DNA of 64,000 nt from Sanguinoderma infundibulare (lineage: Eukaryota; Basidiomycota; Agaricomycetes; Polyporales; Polyporaceae), in assembly GCA_032821775.1 (NCBI GenBank), contig JAVLRN010000002.1, positions 2,542,001 through 2,606,000 on the forward strand, in the 5' to 3' direction. Positions 1 to 11,804 of the stretch are shown here, in pieces. The notes beneath the pieces are model-generated. The model was not told the DNA's origin and did no database searches. It saw only the letters and a list, made by a program, of their open reading frames with translations. The first letter of the stretch is position 1. Each line of letters starts with the position of its first letter. The position numbers and the translations under genes are program-made.

Positions 1-262
1 TAAGCGATGTGCTGGATGTCGTACGCAATATTAAAACCGTGTCGGAACTCACCCGAGTGTGCAAATTCGCCGGGAGGTGCGGGCCTAGACTCGGAAGGCG
101 AGCTGGTGACTTGCTGGTGTAGTCTGCGAGGAGGGGGCGATCGTGTCAAGTTGCCGGCAAGCACGCCATCGGAAGCGTTATATTTTAATTGGAGCAGGGT
201 GAAGGAATCGCACGGTCAATTAGTCTGCATGCCGTTTGCCTCGGCAGTACTTGCCTCATGCC

Positions 263-2001
263 ATGTCAACCGAACACGCACCGGCCAACCTAACCTTGTC
301 CGGGTCCCAAAGAGCCGTCCGCTGGTATCCCCCAGCGTACGACATCCGCGTGGAGGATGTGCCCGTGCCCCAGTTAGTAGTTAACCAATCGTCTCTGCAA
401 CCGTCATCGCCACCTGCAGCTGCAAGCTGATCGATTCCCCTGCAAGGATCGTAGACGATGACGATGCGATCGTTAGAGTCAAAGTACGTGTTTAGTACTC
501 GCTGGAATATCACACAGCTCAGCTCACTCCTTGCTCAGCTAGCAGGATTGTGCGGAAGCGATCTGCACATCTACAGAGGACACGAGGACGTCGATTCCAA
601 GTGCGTCTTCTGCCTCTCTCCTTGTGTTTCTCAGCGCGCTGAACGTCCTCTGTCCAAAGTCTCATATGCGGACATGAGATCGTCGGGGAAGTCGTCGCCC
701 TCGGCGCAAGCTTTCGCCCCGGTGCCTCTCCCCCACGGCCAGAACTCTACTCGACGCTCAAGATCGGCGACAAAGTCGTCTCCCCGTTCACCGTCTCCTG
801 TGGCGAATGCCAGTATGTCTCTCCCAAGCACTCAGGCCAGTGTAGTACGCCCATGCGCTCAACAACCTCACATCATGCCATAGCTTCTGCCGACTCGGCT
901 TCACATGCAGGTGCATACACTCTTGCCTCTTCGGCATCCCCGCCCTTCCGGGAGGCCAGGCGCAGTACGTCCGCATCCCCAAAGCGGGCGGGACGCTTTT
1001 CAACCTCGGCACCATAATACCCCCATCGCTTTCGAGCGCGCCCGGAGATCCGAGTTTGTCGAACGTATCCGACAGCTCCCTGCTGTTACTCGCAGACATC
1101 CTCCCGACGGGGGCCTTCGCTGCTACACAGGCACTTCAACATCCCAAGATCGCGACGATCCTTGCCGGCGCAGCTTATCCGTTTGACGGATTTGTCCCTC
1201 CTTCTGTAGTGCCAGGTGGCCAAACCGGCCTTCGGCCAGAAGACCGTACTCTTACCATCGGTGTTGTAGGGTTGGGACCCGTCGGTGTGGTAAGCCTTGG
1301 ACTGCTTGCGATTCAGTCCGCGTGCCAGCCAGGTTCGTTGATATTTTTGAACCTGGTAGTGCGCCGCTGTCTGTCTGCTCGACATCCTCTCGGGCCTCGG
1401 GGAACGCCAAGGTGTGGCATATCAAGTCATCGCCATCGATCCACTGGAGGCCCGTCGCACCAAGATGGAGGCGGTCTACAAGGCCATTCAACTCGTCGAG
1501 GGCGCGAAAGGTCCTCGACGCTTCACCGTTACCTCTGTCGACGAAGCCAGGAGGATTGCGGCGGACTGGACGGATGGTGCCGGATGCAACGCAGTTCTCG
1601 AGGTAACGCTTCTCAGTTTCGGTTTGCCGTGATGCGGTCCGCTGACCGTAAGGGCATCGTCGCAGGTCGTAGGAAACAACAGCGCGCTCACGCTGGCGTA
1701 CGACATTGTGCGACCGTTTGGAGTCATCAGCTCCGTCGGCGTCCATCAAGGACCCCCTCTCCCCTTCAACGGTCGCAGCGTTTACGATAAGAACGTTTCG
1801 TTCGACTTTGGCCGCTGTCCCGTCCGCGCGATGTTCCCCATCGCGCTGGAAATATTGCTGAAGCGCCAGGACGTGTTCGGAGGCGTCGGGGAGGAAGCGA
1901 GCTTGATCGAGAGGATCGTCTCGTTAGATCAAGCTCCGGAAGCGTACAAGGAGTTCGATAAGGGGAAGTGCGGAAAGATCCTATTCGATCCGTGGTTATG
2001 A
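263..2001 (+). CDS. Zinc-dependent alcohol dehydrogenase (medium-chain dehydrogenase/reductase)
   Basis: A cytosolic NAD(P)-dependent alcohol or aldehyde oxidoreductase is expected; the substrate cannot be told, but the sequence resembles the glutathione-dependent formaldehyde dehydrogenase/threonine dehydrogenase branch. The start MSTEHAPANLTLSGSQRAVR joins through introns near 373-446 and 484-538 to the catalytic-zinc Cys in LCGSDLHIYRGHE. CGHEIVGEV supplies the His-Glu pair. SCGECHFCRLGFTCRC (spanning an intron near 814-883) carries the four Cys of the structural zinc lobe. The Rossmann motif VVGLGPVGV follows at about 1265-1287, then CAAVCLLDILSGLGERQGVAYQV after an intron ending at about 1354. 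The last exon, after an intron near 1602-1660, ends in GKCGKILFDPWL. All motifs are intact when spliced. It is convergent with the permease downstream, with only 130 bp between stops. The family is certain; substrate and some intron edges are not. Confidence 0.88.
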
Positions 2002-2131
2002 ATCTAGTTGGGTTGGGCCTGGCAAGAAACGCATGTATCGGTAGATTCGGGACAGAAAAGCTGTTATGTGTCGTGCTTAAGTAAGGCAATCATCCAGTGA
2101 GATATCACAGAACGCAAACACGCACGTCTTA

Positions 2132-4066
2132 TTAGGGTTGGACTGTTTCACAGCGAATAGTCACGTCCTCTACATTTCTCTTGATTGCTTCATCATCCCC
2201 AACGTCCCCCTCAACTGCTTGATGCTCCGATGCGAATCTGCGTGCCAATACCTCCCATCCCATGGACTTGTCTACGTTCTCAAGAGGGAGCAAACGGCAG
2301 AGCACCACGTAAACAACACCCGCCACAGCCGCGCTGACGTACCATCCAACCTCATCGCATCTTGTCGCTCCGAGGGGGACCGCCACTCCAAACGTTCCGA
2401 TAAACCCGACAAAGGGTATCAGCATCCCGGAAAGGTAAGCGGCGGCGGCGTTGAGGTTGATTCCGTGGAAATACATGTACCGCGACCCTGGCTCGGACGT
2501 ATACGCGTCGTGGATGTGGACGTTCCCCCTGCGCACGATCCAATAGTCGGCGATCATGATGGCGGCGGTCGGGCCCATGAAGATACCGTACCCGTTGAGA
2601 AACGCGAGGAAGCCCGACGCAGACGCCAGGATCCTCCACGGCACCAAAGCGAGCGACACGGCGCAGCAGAACCACATCCCGCGCGTGAGGTTGAAGTACG
2701 CGGGGAAGAGCGCCGTGGCGTCGCTGGCGAACGGAAGGAGGTTGGCGCCCAGGATGACCCCGAGATTGAAGAGCGCGGAGGAGAAGGCGAGGAGGAAGAC
2801 GCCGAGGCGGGCAGGGCCTGTCCACGAGTGTTCGAGGATGGCGTCGTACACGTCCCACTGGTTCCACAGGGTGACGCCCCAAGCTTTCTGCAGGCAGGAA
2901 GTGCCGAATACGCCGATCATTCCTCCCTAAATGGAGCTGAACGCCCGTAATGTGGGAGACGTAGGATAGTTTCACTCACCACCGCCGCAGGGAAGGGGAC
3001 AAAGATGATGTGTGTCCACATGGTAGCGGAGGGATCGGTAGCGTAGCGGGCGAAGTCGGGCATGTTAGCAATGAACGTGGACTACGACTTCAAGGTCAGC
3101 GAGTCGTAGACGATGCTGGAAGAAGCTGATGCACACCCAGTTGCCCATTGCGGAGTTGATAGACCCCACAATCACCCAGGCCAATGCCGAGCCTGTTGGA
3201 CGCTGAGATACGTTTGATAATTCGCTGTCAGATGCGAGGTGACCATGGCTTTGAACTACGCAGTACACCAAGAGACCGAAGACAGAAGGAGGTAGGAGCC
3301 ATGCTTTGAGGGTGTAGAGCCAACGGAGCTTATTCGGACGCAGGGAACAAAAGGGCAGCTCGATGGCCCAGAATATCAGGAAGCCGAGGAAGCGTTGTAG
3401 AGTGGTGCCCGTGGATGGAGGGAATTGCGCGCCAAGATTGTCCCAGCGGTGGCCAACAACGCACCGGAGCATGGTCGACACGAATGCACCGCCTTGGAAG
3501 TCTTGGAATGGAGAACGTCGAAGTCAGTTGCGGGAGTAAACACCGAACAGATGACAACTTTACTCAGAATAGAGACCCAAAGCATAGCGCATGCTCCACG
3601 AGCAAGGACGGGCCAGTAGTGGCCGTACATGCCAAAGCACGTCCGAAGTATGACGGGGTAACCGACGTGATAGTTCGCCGCGGCGCGAGAGTTGAACGCC
3701 ATGCACGTCCCAGATACACCAGCAGCGATCCAGACGACAATGGTCGACTGCCACCACGTGAGCCCGGCTCCTACGATACTGGAGCCAAGAGTCCTTGGGA
3801 GAGGAAGTCAGCGCATGAAGTACGGGCAGAAACCGAGTGTCGACGAGTACTCACCAATTTCCAAAGCCCACGCCAAACCAGAAAAAGCAAAAGTTATACC
3901 ATCGCCAGTTAACCATGTGAGGCGGAGAAGGCTTCAGGTCCTCGTTTGTCCAGGAATGCCCACCTGTCGCATTTCCTTCGGTGTGAATATATCGGAGGAA
4001 TGCATCCTTAGATCGAAAGGCAAGTCGCAAACGAGTCGCCCACCGGAAGACAGGATTTCCGGCCAT
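2132..4066 (-). CDS. NCS1 family nucleobase/allantoin/uracil-type permease
   Basis: A 12-TM plasma-membrane symporter of the nucleobase-cation-symporter-1 family (fungal Fur4/Dal4 type), importing a purine or pyrimidine base, allantoin or a related compound. The start at 4066 (MAGNPVFRWATRLRLAFRSK) is chosen because the family N-terminus begins just before the LRLAFRSKDAFLRYI segment; an ATG at 4111 is in frame. SWTNEDLKPSP and NWRWYNFCFFWFGVGFGNW are the classic N-terminal signatures. Further exons give GTCMAFNSRAAANYHVGYPV, AWVIVGSINSAMGNWVCISF, NMPDFARYATDP and a 262-residue C-terminal exon with ANLLPFASDATALFP and GPTAAIMIADYWIVRRGNV. There are at least five introns. The C-terminal tail is hydrophilic and acidic, as in transporters regulated by ubiquitin. 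Substrate cannot be assigned from sequence alone. Confidence 0.88.
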
Positions 4067-4450
4067 GGTCGCTAAGTAGTACACCATGGGAGAGCGCCAC
4101 AAATGCAACACGATCGACAGTCTGATCAGTTGTAGTTTTTATACGGCGTTCGAGCGCGTCGCGTGCTCTCCACAGATAGGGAGACCTTGTGGAACGATAG
4201 TAAATATAACGGAACGAACAGCGGGCCGCTGTACATGAAGGTTCGTTGGGAGATAAGGGAGTACCTGCGAAATCGAGCGTCAACCATGTTACCATATGAC
4301 CAGGTGCGCGACACGCTTACAGACAGTGAATCCTATCTCAACGTCGTATCGAGGGATTCCACCTACAACAAGCCTTGAAGCCGTCCATTCTCACGAACAC
4401 CCGGAGAGTGTAGATACGCTCATAAATTAGCGGAATGAGAAAAGAACCAC
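4067..4450. other. Intergenic, promoter side of the permease
   Basis: This 384 bp stretch lies between the permease start and the stop of the Chs5-like gene. No ORF with family similarity is seen. It is somewhat more AT-rich than the genes and probably holds the permease promoter and the Chs5-like 3' end. Confidence 0.5.
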
Positions 4451-6095
4451 TCAGTTCAGAGAAATCTCTTCCGTCTCTCCAACGTCATCATCGACGTCGT
4501 TCGCGCTACCTAATGGCCGCTCTTTCTCGATAGGCGGAGGCGGCGGGACTTCCACACTAGACGGTGCAACGACGCCGACGGTGATCATGTCACCGTCCGC
4601 ATCCTTCGATGGACCAACCCTCTCGGCCTTGGATGGAGGGCTGTCATCCTCTAGATCATAGCCATGAGGTGCTTCTTCCGCAGGCGTGACGGATATTGTT
4701 GGAGGCACCGCTGGGACGGGGGGAGGGGGTTGAGAGGAGGTGGGCGACGGGAAGCGGAAGTTCTTGCTCATTGTGCCCTTGCGCGTCCGACCTGGACGGT
4801 CGTCGCCGTCCTCGTCCTCGTCGCCTGACCCGGGCTCATTCTCCTCTGGAATCTTGTGCGCGTTCGTAGGGGCAGAAGCCCGGGTGGGAGGCGGCGCAGG
4901 CGGAGAGGCGGCAGAAACACGCTGAGGAGGCATGGATTGTCGGTTGATGGCATGCTTCTGCTGAGTCGGCGAGGAGTTCGCGCTACGCTGCGAGGGAGAG
5001 GAGAGGTTGGCTTGAGACATGGATTGCGGACGGAAATGTGAAGGCGACGACGGGTTCTCGCCGAGATAGAAGGGTCGAATGGGCATCATCCTATAATGAC
5101 AGTTCAAGCAAGAGTTGGCAAGATAGTGGCTGAAGACTCACTTCTTTTCGGTGTGACAAGCAAGGATCCATTGTGGCTGGACCACCGGAATGCTGAGCTG
5201 CAGTGCCTTTTGATACTCGACCCCAGGACCAGTGACTACGTTGTTTGTCGCATGTGCGCCACTAGTAGTCGCAGCGGGAGTGGTGCAAACAAAGTGGGTA
5301 GTATCAATCTGAATCTTGTCGCTCCATTTTGCACCCATTTCGCCGAGAGCCATCTTGGCATTCTCAAGCAGAACATCGTCCTCAACTGTCCCGAAGCAGA
5401 CGGAGATGCCAGATGTGTCGGTCATGGTGTGCGTGCGGACGCGGAGGAGATTCGAAGGGTAGACGCCAGCAGTAGTACGGAGGACAAGCTGGAATGTGTA
5501 TTCGGTATCGAGCTGAAGGCCAGAGACCTTGGTAGAGGTGTTGTTGAGGGGCGAGGGGATAGCCGCGACGCGCTGGCGATCGCGGTACAAGTCGAGTGAA
5601 CGGAGCTTGGAGGTAGCCAGCTCGAGACGCGGCCATTCGAGGGTAACGGAAGTCTGAGTGATGTTGCGGAGCTGGGAATGCACAAAGTATGAGGGGTAAG
5701 CGATGGAACTCAGACGCTACCAACGCACCTCAAGATTGGGATTCTCGGGAGTCTCGGTGCCGTATGCATCCAGGATATCGCTTTGCAAGCCCCAAAAGTC
5801 GTTCTCCCTCTTTTTCTCCTCAGTGACATTCCTCTGGACAGATATGTTGACAATGGAGCCTGTGGAAACACCGGGCGGAAGGAGTAATGAGGGGAACTCG
5901 ATGAGGTGGGCGCGCTCGCCGAGGAGAATCTATGACTGAATGGTCAGAGCGTACACGACAAAGATGGGGATAGCTGCGTACCGCCATGCCAGCATCTGGA
6001 TTGGACCATTCAGCAACTATGGGCGTGGCAGAGGGAAAGGAGAACTGACCGAGCTTTCCGACGGTGAACATGAAGCTATCCTCGGAGACCGCCAT
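4451..6095 (-). CDS. CHS5: Chs5-like exomer scaffold (FN3 + BRCT, chitin synthase export)
   Basis: Chs5 is the scaffold of the exomer complex that exports chitin synthase III from the trans-Golgi to the cell surface. The protein starts MAVSEDSFMFTVGKL at 6095, the conserved Chs5 beginning, followed by AHLIEFPSLLLPPGVSTGSI (around 5870-5920), the conserved N-terminal assembly segment. An FN3 domain (ITQTSVTLEWPRLELATSKL through YTFQLVLRTTAGVYPSNLLRVRTH) lies at about 5420-5680, and a BRCT domain (GISVCFGTVEDDVLLENAKM through QPQWILACHTEKK) at about 5140-5420. The C-terminal exon (4451-5090) is low-complexity, Pro/Ser-rich and acidic, as in other Chs5 proteins. Domain order and spacing match the family. 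It is divergent from the CDK8 gene, with 224 bp between start codons. The C-terminal splice edge near 5090-5140 is approximate. Confidence 0.9.
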
Positions 6096-6319
6096 GTTGG
6101 CAGACGTTCGAATAGAGAATGAGTGCGGCGGGGACGAGAGTGCGAGGAGCAAGGAGAGCAACCCCGAGCTCGGAGGTGGCAATCGGAAGCGAAGCGTGCA
6201 AGCGCGCGGTGCTACAAGACCAGGGCACTATGGCCCGCTCGTCCGCGATGATGTTCCTGAGCTCGGCGACAGTCTCCTTCTGCTCCTCTCATGCTCGTGC
6301 TCCTGCCGGCTGTGGATGA
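6096..6319. promoter_or_regulatory. Shared divergent promoter of CHS5-like and CDK8-like genes
   Basis: Only 224 bp separate the two start codons, so both promoters and both 5' UTRs must overlap here. The plus strand has a pyrimidine-rich stretch at about 6260-6310 before the kinase start. No specific factor site is assigned. Confidence 0.6.
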
Positions 6320-7919
6320 ATGGACAGCAACCTGCTCGTCGGCGATCCTATGCGCGTGTACCGCGCCAAACGCGACGCAGCTCGCAAACGAGTGACGGAC
6401 AAGTACGCCATCCTCGGCTTCATCTCCTCGGGTACATACGGCAGGGTCTACAAGGCGCAAAGCAAGGACAGTGACGGTCGGATACATGCCATTAAGAAGT
6501 TTAAGCCCGACAAGGAGGGCGACGTTGTGACCTACACTGGCATTAGCCAGAGTGCGATTCGTGAGATTGCCGTTCGTCTTTGTTCCATCCTCCTCCCACA
6601 CCTTCTCGCTCACCGAAAGAGCCATGGTAGTTGAACAGGGAGATCACACACGAGAACATAGTCGCTCTCAAGGAGGTCATCCTCGAGGACAAATCTATCT
6701 ACATGGTCTTCGAGTACGCCGAACACGACTTTTTAGTAAGTCCCAGTTGGGCTGGTCGAGGTAGATGTGTTGATGTGCGTTGTGTTTGCAGCAAGTGATA
6801 CATCACCACTCGCAGACGTTGCGGACGCAGATATCGCAGGCGGTGCTCAAGTCGCTGACGTATCAGTTGCTTAACGGCCTGGTTTATCTGCACGACGCGC
6901 ACATCATCCACCGAGACCTGAAACCAGCGAATATACTGATCACCTCGAACGGGGTGGTCAAAATCGGGGACCTGGGATTGGCACGTCTGACGCATCAGCC
7001 TCTGCAGCCATTGTTTGCGGGAGACAAAGTGGTGGTGACGATCTGGTATCGTGCGCCGGAATTGTTGCTTGGAGCAAAGCACTACAACAAGGCAATCGAC
7101 ATTTGGGCGGTTGGATGCGTGATGGCAGAGTTGGCTAGCCTACGGCCAATCTTCAAGGGGGAGGAGGCGAAGCTGGATTCGAAGAAGAACGTGCCGTTTC
7201 AAAAGGACCAACTACTGAAGATCTTTGAGGTTCTGGGAACGCCGTCAGGTAAGTTGTGAAGCAAAGTGGCGTGGGGAAGACGGTGACTGAAGTGGAGGGT
7301 GGGGGGGAGTTTAGAACGGGAATGGCCAAAGATCAAGGACTTGCCTGAATATCAATGCATGAGGCGGCTGGACCAGTACGTACGTGGATGATTGGAGGCT
7401 GTGGGTGAATACTGAAAGAGTGTTGAACAGCTACGGGAACCGGCTGCAAGAGTGGTCGCAGTCTCGGGTGCGGTCGGTTGAGGGTTCGAATCTGCTGAAA
7501 GAGCTATTCGCATATGATCCGGACAAGCGGCTTACTGCGGCGGAGGCGCTACAACACAAGTGGTTCGAGGAAGAACCACGACCTAGTCGGAAGTAAGTGG
7601 GTGGGAAGACGTGTTAAATGCGGATGAAAATGTTGACGGAGGAATTGACAGTGCGTTTGAGTCGCTGCCGTCTCACCAGGTGCCGCCTCATAGGCGAATT
7701 ACGCAGGACGATGCGCCGTCGATGATGCCTGTTGCGGCGGTGGGGTCACAGATGCAGGGGCAGGTTTCGCAGGTGCAGGCGACGGGGCAAGCCCACCTGT
7801 CGCAGCAGCTATCGCACTCCCATTCGAACCATTCGGGGAAGGCGGCGAGCGCGGCGAGTTTTGCCAGTGTGAGCGGAGGCGGAGCGGGGCCGTCACGCAA
7901 GAAGCCGAGGCTGGGGTAG
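6320..7919 (+). CDS. SSN3: Mediator kinase Ssn3/CDK8 (cyclin-C dependent)
   Basis: Ssn3/CDK8 is the kinase of the Mediator CDK module; with cyclin C (Ssn8) it phosphorylates the polymerase II tail and transcription factors in the nucleus. The N-terminus [14 protein letters not shown], then [18 protein letters not shown] (glycine loop), HAIKKFK (ATP lysine) and [10 protein letters not shown] (the PSTAIRE-equivalent helix) fit CDK8. The catalytic loop is [13 protein letters not shown], and the metal motif is DLG instead of DFG (animal CDK8 has DMG). The activation segment reads [16 protein letters not shown] with no phosphorylatable Thr at the usual CDK site, a CDK8 hallmark. [21 protein letters not shown] and [18 protein letters not shown] complete the C-lobe. 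The tail is Gln/Ser/His-rich and ends SRKKPRLG, a possible nuclear signal. At least five introns. The start could also be the second Met of [19 protein letters not shown]. Confidence 0.93.
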
Positions 7920-8458
7920 AGATAGGCACGATAGGGTGTATAGCGCATATGTATATCGTAAAATGTCCAGACATAATCCCAGGTTGGTGCTGGTTGATAG
8001 CAATGCCATGGCTGGCAAAGCGGAATGATCCTGGTGGGGAATTTCCTGGGGCCACTTGATTTACCTGCGTTGGTGAGGTAATGGTACGGACCCGTTGAGT
8101 GGCCCACGAGCTTCCCATGAATTTGCTTGTGTCTGCCGGGAGAGTTGTGCTTTGCGCTTCAGATTTTCCCGTCGTGTGCCGCCTGCAACGGCAGCAGACC
8201 ACCGTGCACGCGACGCGTTGACGCGGTACACGTGATCTGACGCGTTGAATACCATGGCGCGCGCTTTGTGCGGAGAAGCCCACGGCGGGCGTCTGCGGGG
8301 GTCGCGTCTGCGCTTGAAACTGCTCTTGAAACTGCTCTTGCCATCGCCAGGTTGTCCACTCGGTCTTGCTCTCCGCCAGTCGCGTCCTGGACGGGTTCTG
8401 TTCGCTCTCGGACCCGTCTCTCTGTCGTCTGCTGTGCTTGTGGTCTGGTATTGACCCC
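7920..8458. other. Intergenic between CDK8 and the Ams2/Spt21 gene
   Basis: This 539 bp gap carries the CDK8 3' region and the promoter of the downstream gene. Its notable content is the cluster of ACGCG boxes at 8208-8245, listed separately. No coding exon is supported. Confidence 0.6.
8208..8245. promoter_or_regulatory. Cluster of MCB-like ACGCG boxes
   Basis: Four ACGCG cores fall within 38 bp, at 8208, 8213, 8221 and 8240; those at 8213-8218 and 8240-8245 are the full palindrome ACGCGT. They lie about 215-250 bp upstream of the start codon at 8459. ACGCGT is the MluI cell-cycle box bound by the fungal MBF factor at G1/S genes. Factor binding here is inferred. Confidence 0.5.
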
Positions 8459-11400
8459 ATGGAGTTCCGTTCGTTGTCCAGTAAGTCTCAACCACATCCC
8501 CTGCTCCCTCTCCCTCCTCACCCCCTCACCCCTCCAGTCCGCGCCTTGTACATCATCAACAGTAAAGAGCCTTACATTCTCGCCCGCTCCCAGACAAAGG
8601 TCGACGTCGAAATCCTCCTCTCACACTGCACTCCGGACGGCCGCCCCATTTACGGCAAAGTCCCCCTTCGTCCCTGTCTCGAAACCATATCCCAGTCTAG
8701 GTCCGTCTCTCAGTCCTCACACATTTATCTCAGTCCTCACCGTAATTGATCAAAAGCCCCGAACTCGCCCCCTTTGGCTCTCGCGATTTCTCCGTTTATC
8801 TTTTCGATCCTATCGAGTCCCGTACGTCCCTTGCCTTCACTCCCCACTCACTCCCCTCTTCTGACTCTTCACAAGAACATCGAGGTCTCAACTCGTCTAC
8901 ATCCGCTTCTTCACCACCCGTCGCTACCGGCCAAGGATGGATGTCTGATGGCCTCAAGAACCACGACTCCCCCCGCATCCTCGGCACTCTCTGTTCAGAT
9001 GGTATTTACGACGATGCCATAGAAGTAATCTTCTCTCTCAAAGAGGTACTCCATCATTTTCCCTCTATCCCGTCCCACCCCCATCCGCTCTCCCGCTCAC
9101 TATTTCCCAAAAGGCGAATCGTGTTCCAATCTCCCGCACAAATTCTTGTGTCGCAGACAAGAAGCCAAAGCGTCAGAACACTGCTCTTTTCACGACCGAC
9201 CCCCTCAGATGGCCAAGCCAAGACAAGCAGAGCAACACCGAGCACGAGCCTCCTAATTCTCTCCCGGTCGTCAAAGTCGAACCGCAATCACAAGTCGCTC
9301 TCATGCCCAATCCTGATCCTGTCCCTCCCACAACTGCCCCCTCGCACCCTCTTTTGCCCACTTCTCAGCCGGCAACTGAACCTACTCACGACGCTGCAGT
9401 TCAGGCTATCTTATCCGTCATTACCGGCTCTCAGCAGAATCACCAACTCCTTTCTCTCCTGTCTGCCATCGATTCCTCTCAGTCTGCCACTCCAAATCCT
9501 GACTTGGCTCAGGTCATCCGCGCCATGCTCTCAGCAGCAGCAGCCGTTCCATCTCTCGCTCCAGCGACAACAGCAGCAGCAGCACCGCCACCACCACCGC
9601 TCGCTACCCGTGCTAACCCGATCGTACCCTTTACCTTCCTGTCTGCTCCCTGCCCTCCTGCTCCTGCAACTCTATCTCCCTCGGACCTTCTGTCCCCTGC
9701 CTCTAACGCTTTGTCAGTTTCCACTCCCCCCACGACTGACTACACCCACGAGGACGACGAAATCGTGGTTCTAGACAAGGAAAACGTCAACCCCGTGGCA
9801 TTCCGTCGAAAGGCTAATGATAAGGACAAGTCAAAAGAGACCTTGCGCTTGCCGCAGCGAAGTCAGCCTCTTCAACAGAACAACGCTGAGCCAGCCCATC
9901 GTGCTCGCGCTCATGCCTCCGGGAATGCGGAAAAATCTTCAGTTGGTTCATCGGTCCAAAATCCTCGCAAACGTACCCTCAGCCAGTTTATGGATGGGCT
10001 TGGGCGGGAACGGGAAGCTTCCCGCAAGCGGACCGCCAGCTCCACACGTCGAACTGTCCAGTCGTCGTCTGGCACCGGTTCCGTACTTTCATCTCGTGCT
10101 GTTGCCCATTCTACTCTTAACAGCGAACCGTGTTTGGCACACGTCGCGTCTGACCCTCTCTGGCACAAGTTTTCGTCCCTTCGTGGTCCACCTGGCACCG
10201 CGCCGGCTACCTCTCCTCCACGACGCGCGACCTCCGCAGCCAATCAGTCGAAACGACGTCAGCCATACGTTGTCCCTGACTGGGCACGGACAAGTACAGC
10301 TACTCTCCCTCGGGCTGCAGATGGCTCCTTCCTCACTGGGGAGGGTAGGCCGACAGAACCTCCGACGCGAAAGCGTCCCGCAAAAGGGGGCAATGAGAAG
10401 GAGAGAGAGAAGGCGACGGGCCCGAAGGTTCGCAAACAACGTCACGCGACGTACAAAGACCCCGCCGAGCGCATTGAGGACCGTAGGTTCCATGGGCCTG
10501 TGACGCTTACACCACCTCGCGCTGGCAGTGGTAGTAGCTCAAGTGTTGCTCCTGAGGCCCCACGCCCAATCATTGCTTCTTCTCCACGGTCACTCAACTT
10601 CGCTATGCCCTTTGCGCCATCATCGTCCCACAACGTGCTAACAACTTCGCAAGACGTTCAACCACCCTCTACACCCCCTCGACGACGAACGGCGAGCAGC
10701 AAGCCCGTTACACCCGGCGACGATGACGACGATGGCTCCCTCTTCACTCCCGGGCCCATTCGCAGCGCCCGGACACCTCGCAGGCTGCCTAGTTTGTACA
10801 GTGGCTTGGCAATGTCGCTTTCTCCCTTGGCGCGAAACCGAAGCCGTCGTACCCCAACGAAGCGCATCAGCCAGCCGAGCAGCTCCCGGAGCGCCAGCTC
10901 AATGCCCGACGCTCCTCCGACCCACCAGGACGACAGCGAACGAACAGAGCCACCATCGGACGACCTTGACGTCCCCCTGGATTCGATACCCATTGCGAGC
11001 AGCGACGGCGAGTTCGACCTTGGCTTGCAAGATGGTCCATCCGAGGGTGGCGCTTTCGCTGCATCGAAGCGACGCTCCGCTGGCCTACCGCCGTCATCGC
11101 CTCTCCCACCTTCGAGCCCCATCCTCACCCCCTCTGATGCAGATGATTGGGATTCGGCGCAAGAGCAAGACGACCCGCAGCCCCCAGACGTGGACGCCAC
11201 GGTGTGCCTTCCGCAGCTCGAACTCGAACCCAATCCCTCGGCGGCATCGGAGGACGCATGCGGCAGCTCGTCGTCTGAACAAGAGTTCCTCGCGCTCTTG
11301 TCCCAGCAACCACCAGAATTTTTCTCCGACGCCACCGCCACCGCGAGCGCGCTGGGCGAGGACATCTTCGACCCTGAGTTCTTCACCTCGTTCGCGTCTA

Positions 11401-11804
11401 CGACGGCTTCGGACGGCTTCCCTGACCCGAGTCAAGCGGAACTGCCTGACGGTCACGCAGCTGACGGCGAAAGCGGGTTCGCGTCGATGTCGACGTTCTC
11501 TGACCTCCAGCTGGATCCTGACTGGGAGGCGGCGCTGTACGGGAACCCTGACCTGTACGGCGCCGCGTCAGTCGACCAGCACGACTTTGGAGAGTTCTGG
11601 GAGATGCTGAAGCCCGTCATTGGGGACAGCGTCGTGCCGTTGTCCACCGCCCTGGAGGGTCAAGCGACTACCGGGGGAGCTGCGTTATGCTCGGAGGAGG
11701 GCGCGTCGCTGCTGCAAGCGGGAGGAGAGCAGGCGCAGTTCGCGCTCGACCCGCTGAAAATGGCGGAGAGCGTCCAGGACCTCTTGTCGGGCTGTGCGCT
11801 GTAG
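8459..11804 (+). CDS. Ams2/Spt21 N-terminal domain protein (histone gene regulator type)
   Basis: Ams2 (fission yeast) and Spt21 (budding yeast) are nuclear regulators of histone gene expression; this is a basidiomycete member of that N-terminal domain family. The first exon MEFRSLS joins VRALYIINSKEPYILARSQT, YGKVPLRPCLETISQSSPEL and DFSVYLFDPIESR, then GWMSDGLKNHDSPRILGTLC and AIEVIFSLKE. This is the conserved order of the domain (8459-9045 with four short introns). One very long exon, from about 9160 to 11804, encodes a disordered Pro/Ser/Ala-rich region with short conserved stretches: RKRTLSQFMDGLG, RRQPYVVPDWARTSTATLP, QRHATYKDPAERIEDRRFHG and an acidic C-terminus. No GATA-type zinc finger is visible, unlike Ams2. 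The family call is good; a histone role is inferred. Confidence 0.75.

Noticed and set aside
263..4066. A metabolic gene cluster made of the dehydrogenase, the permease and the Zn2Cys6 factor
   Set aside because: The factor lies about 28 kb away with housekeeping genes between, and there is no backbone biosynthetic enzyme.
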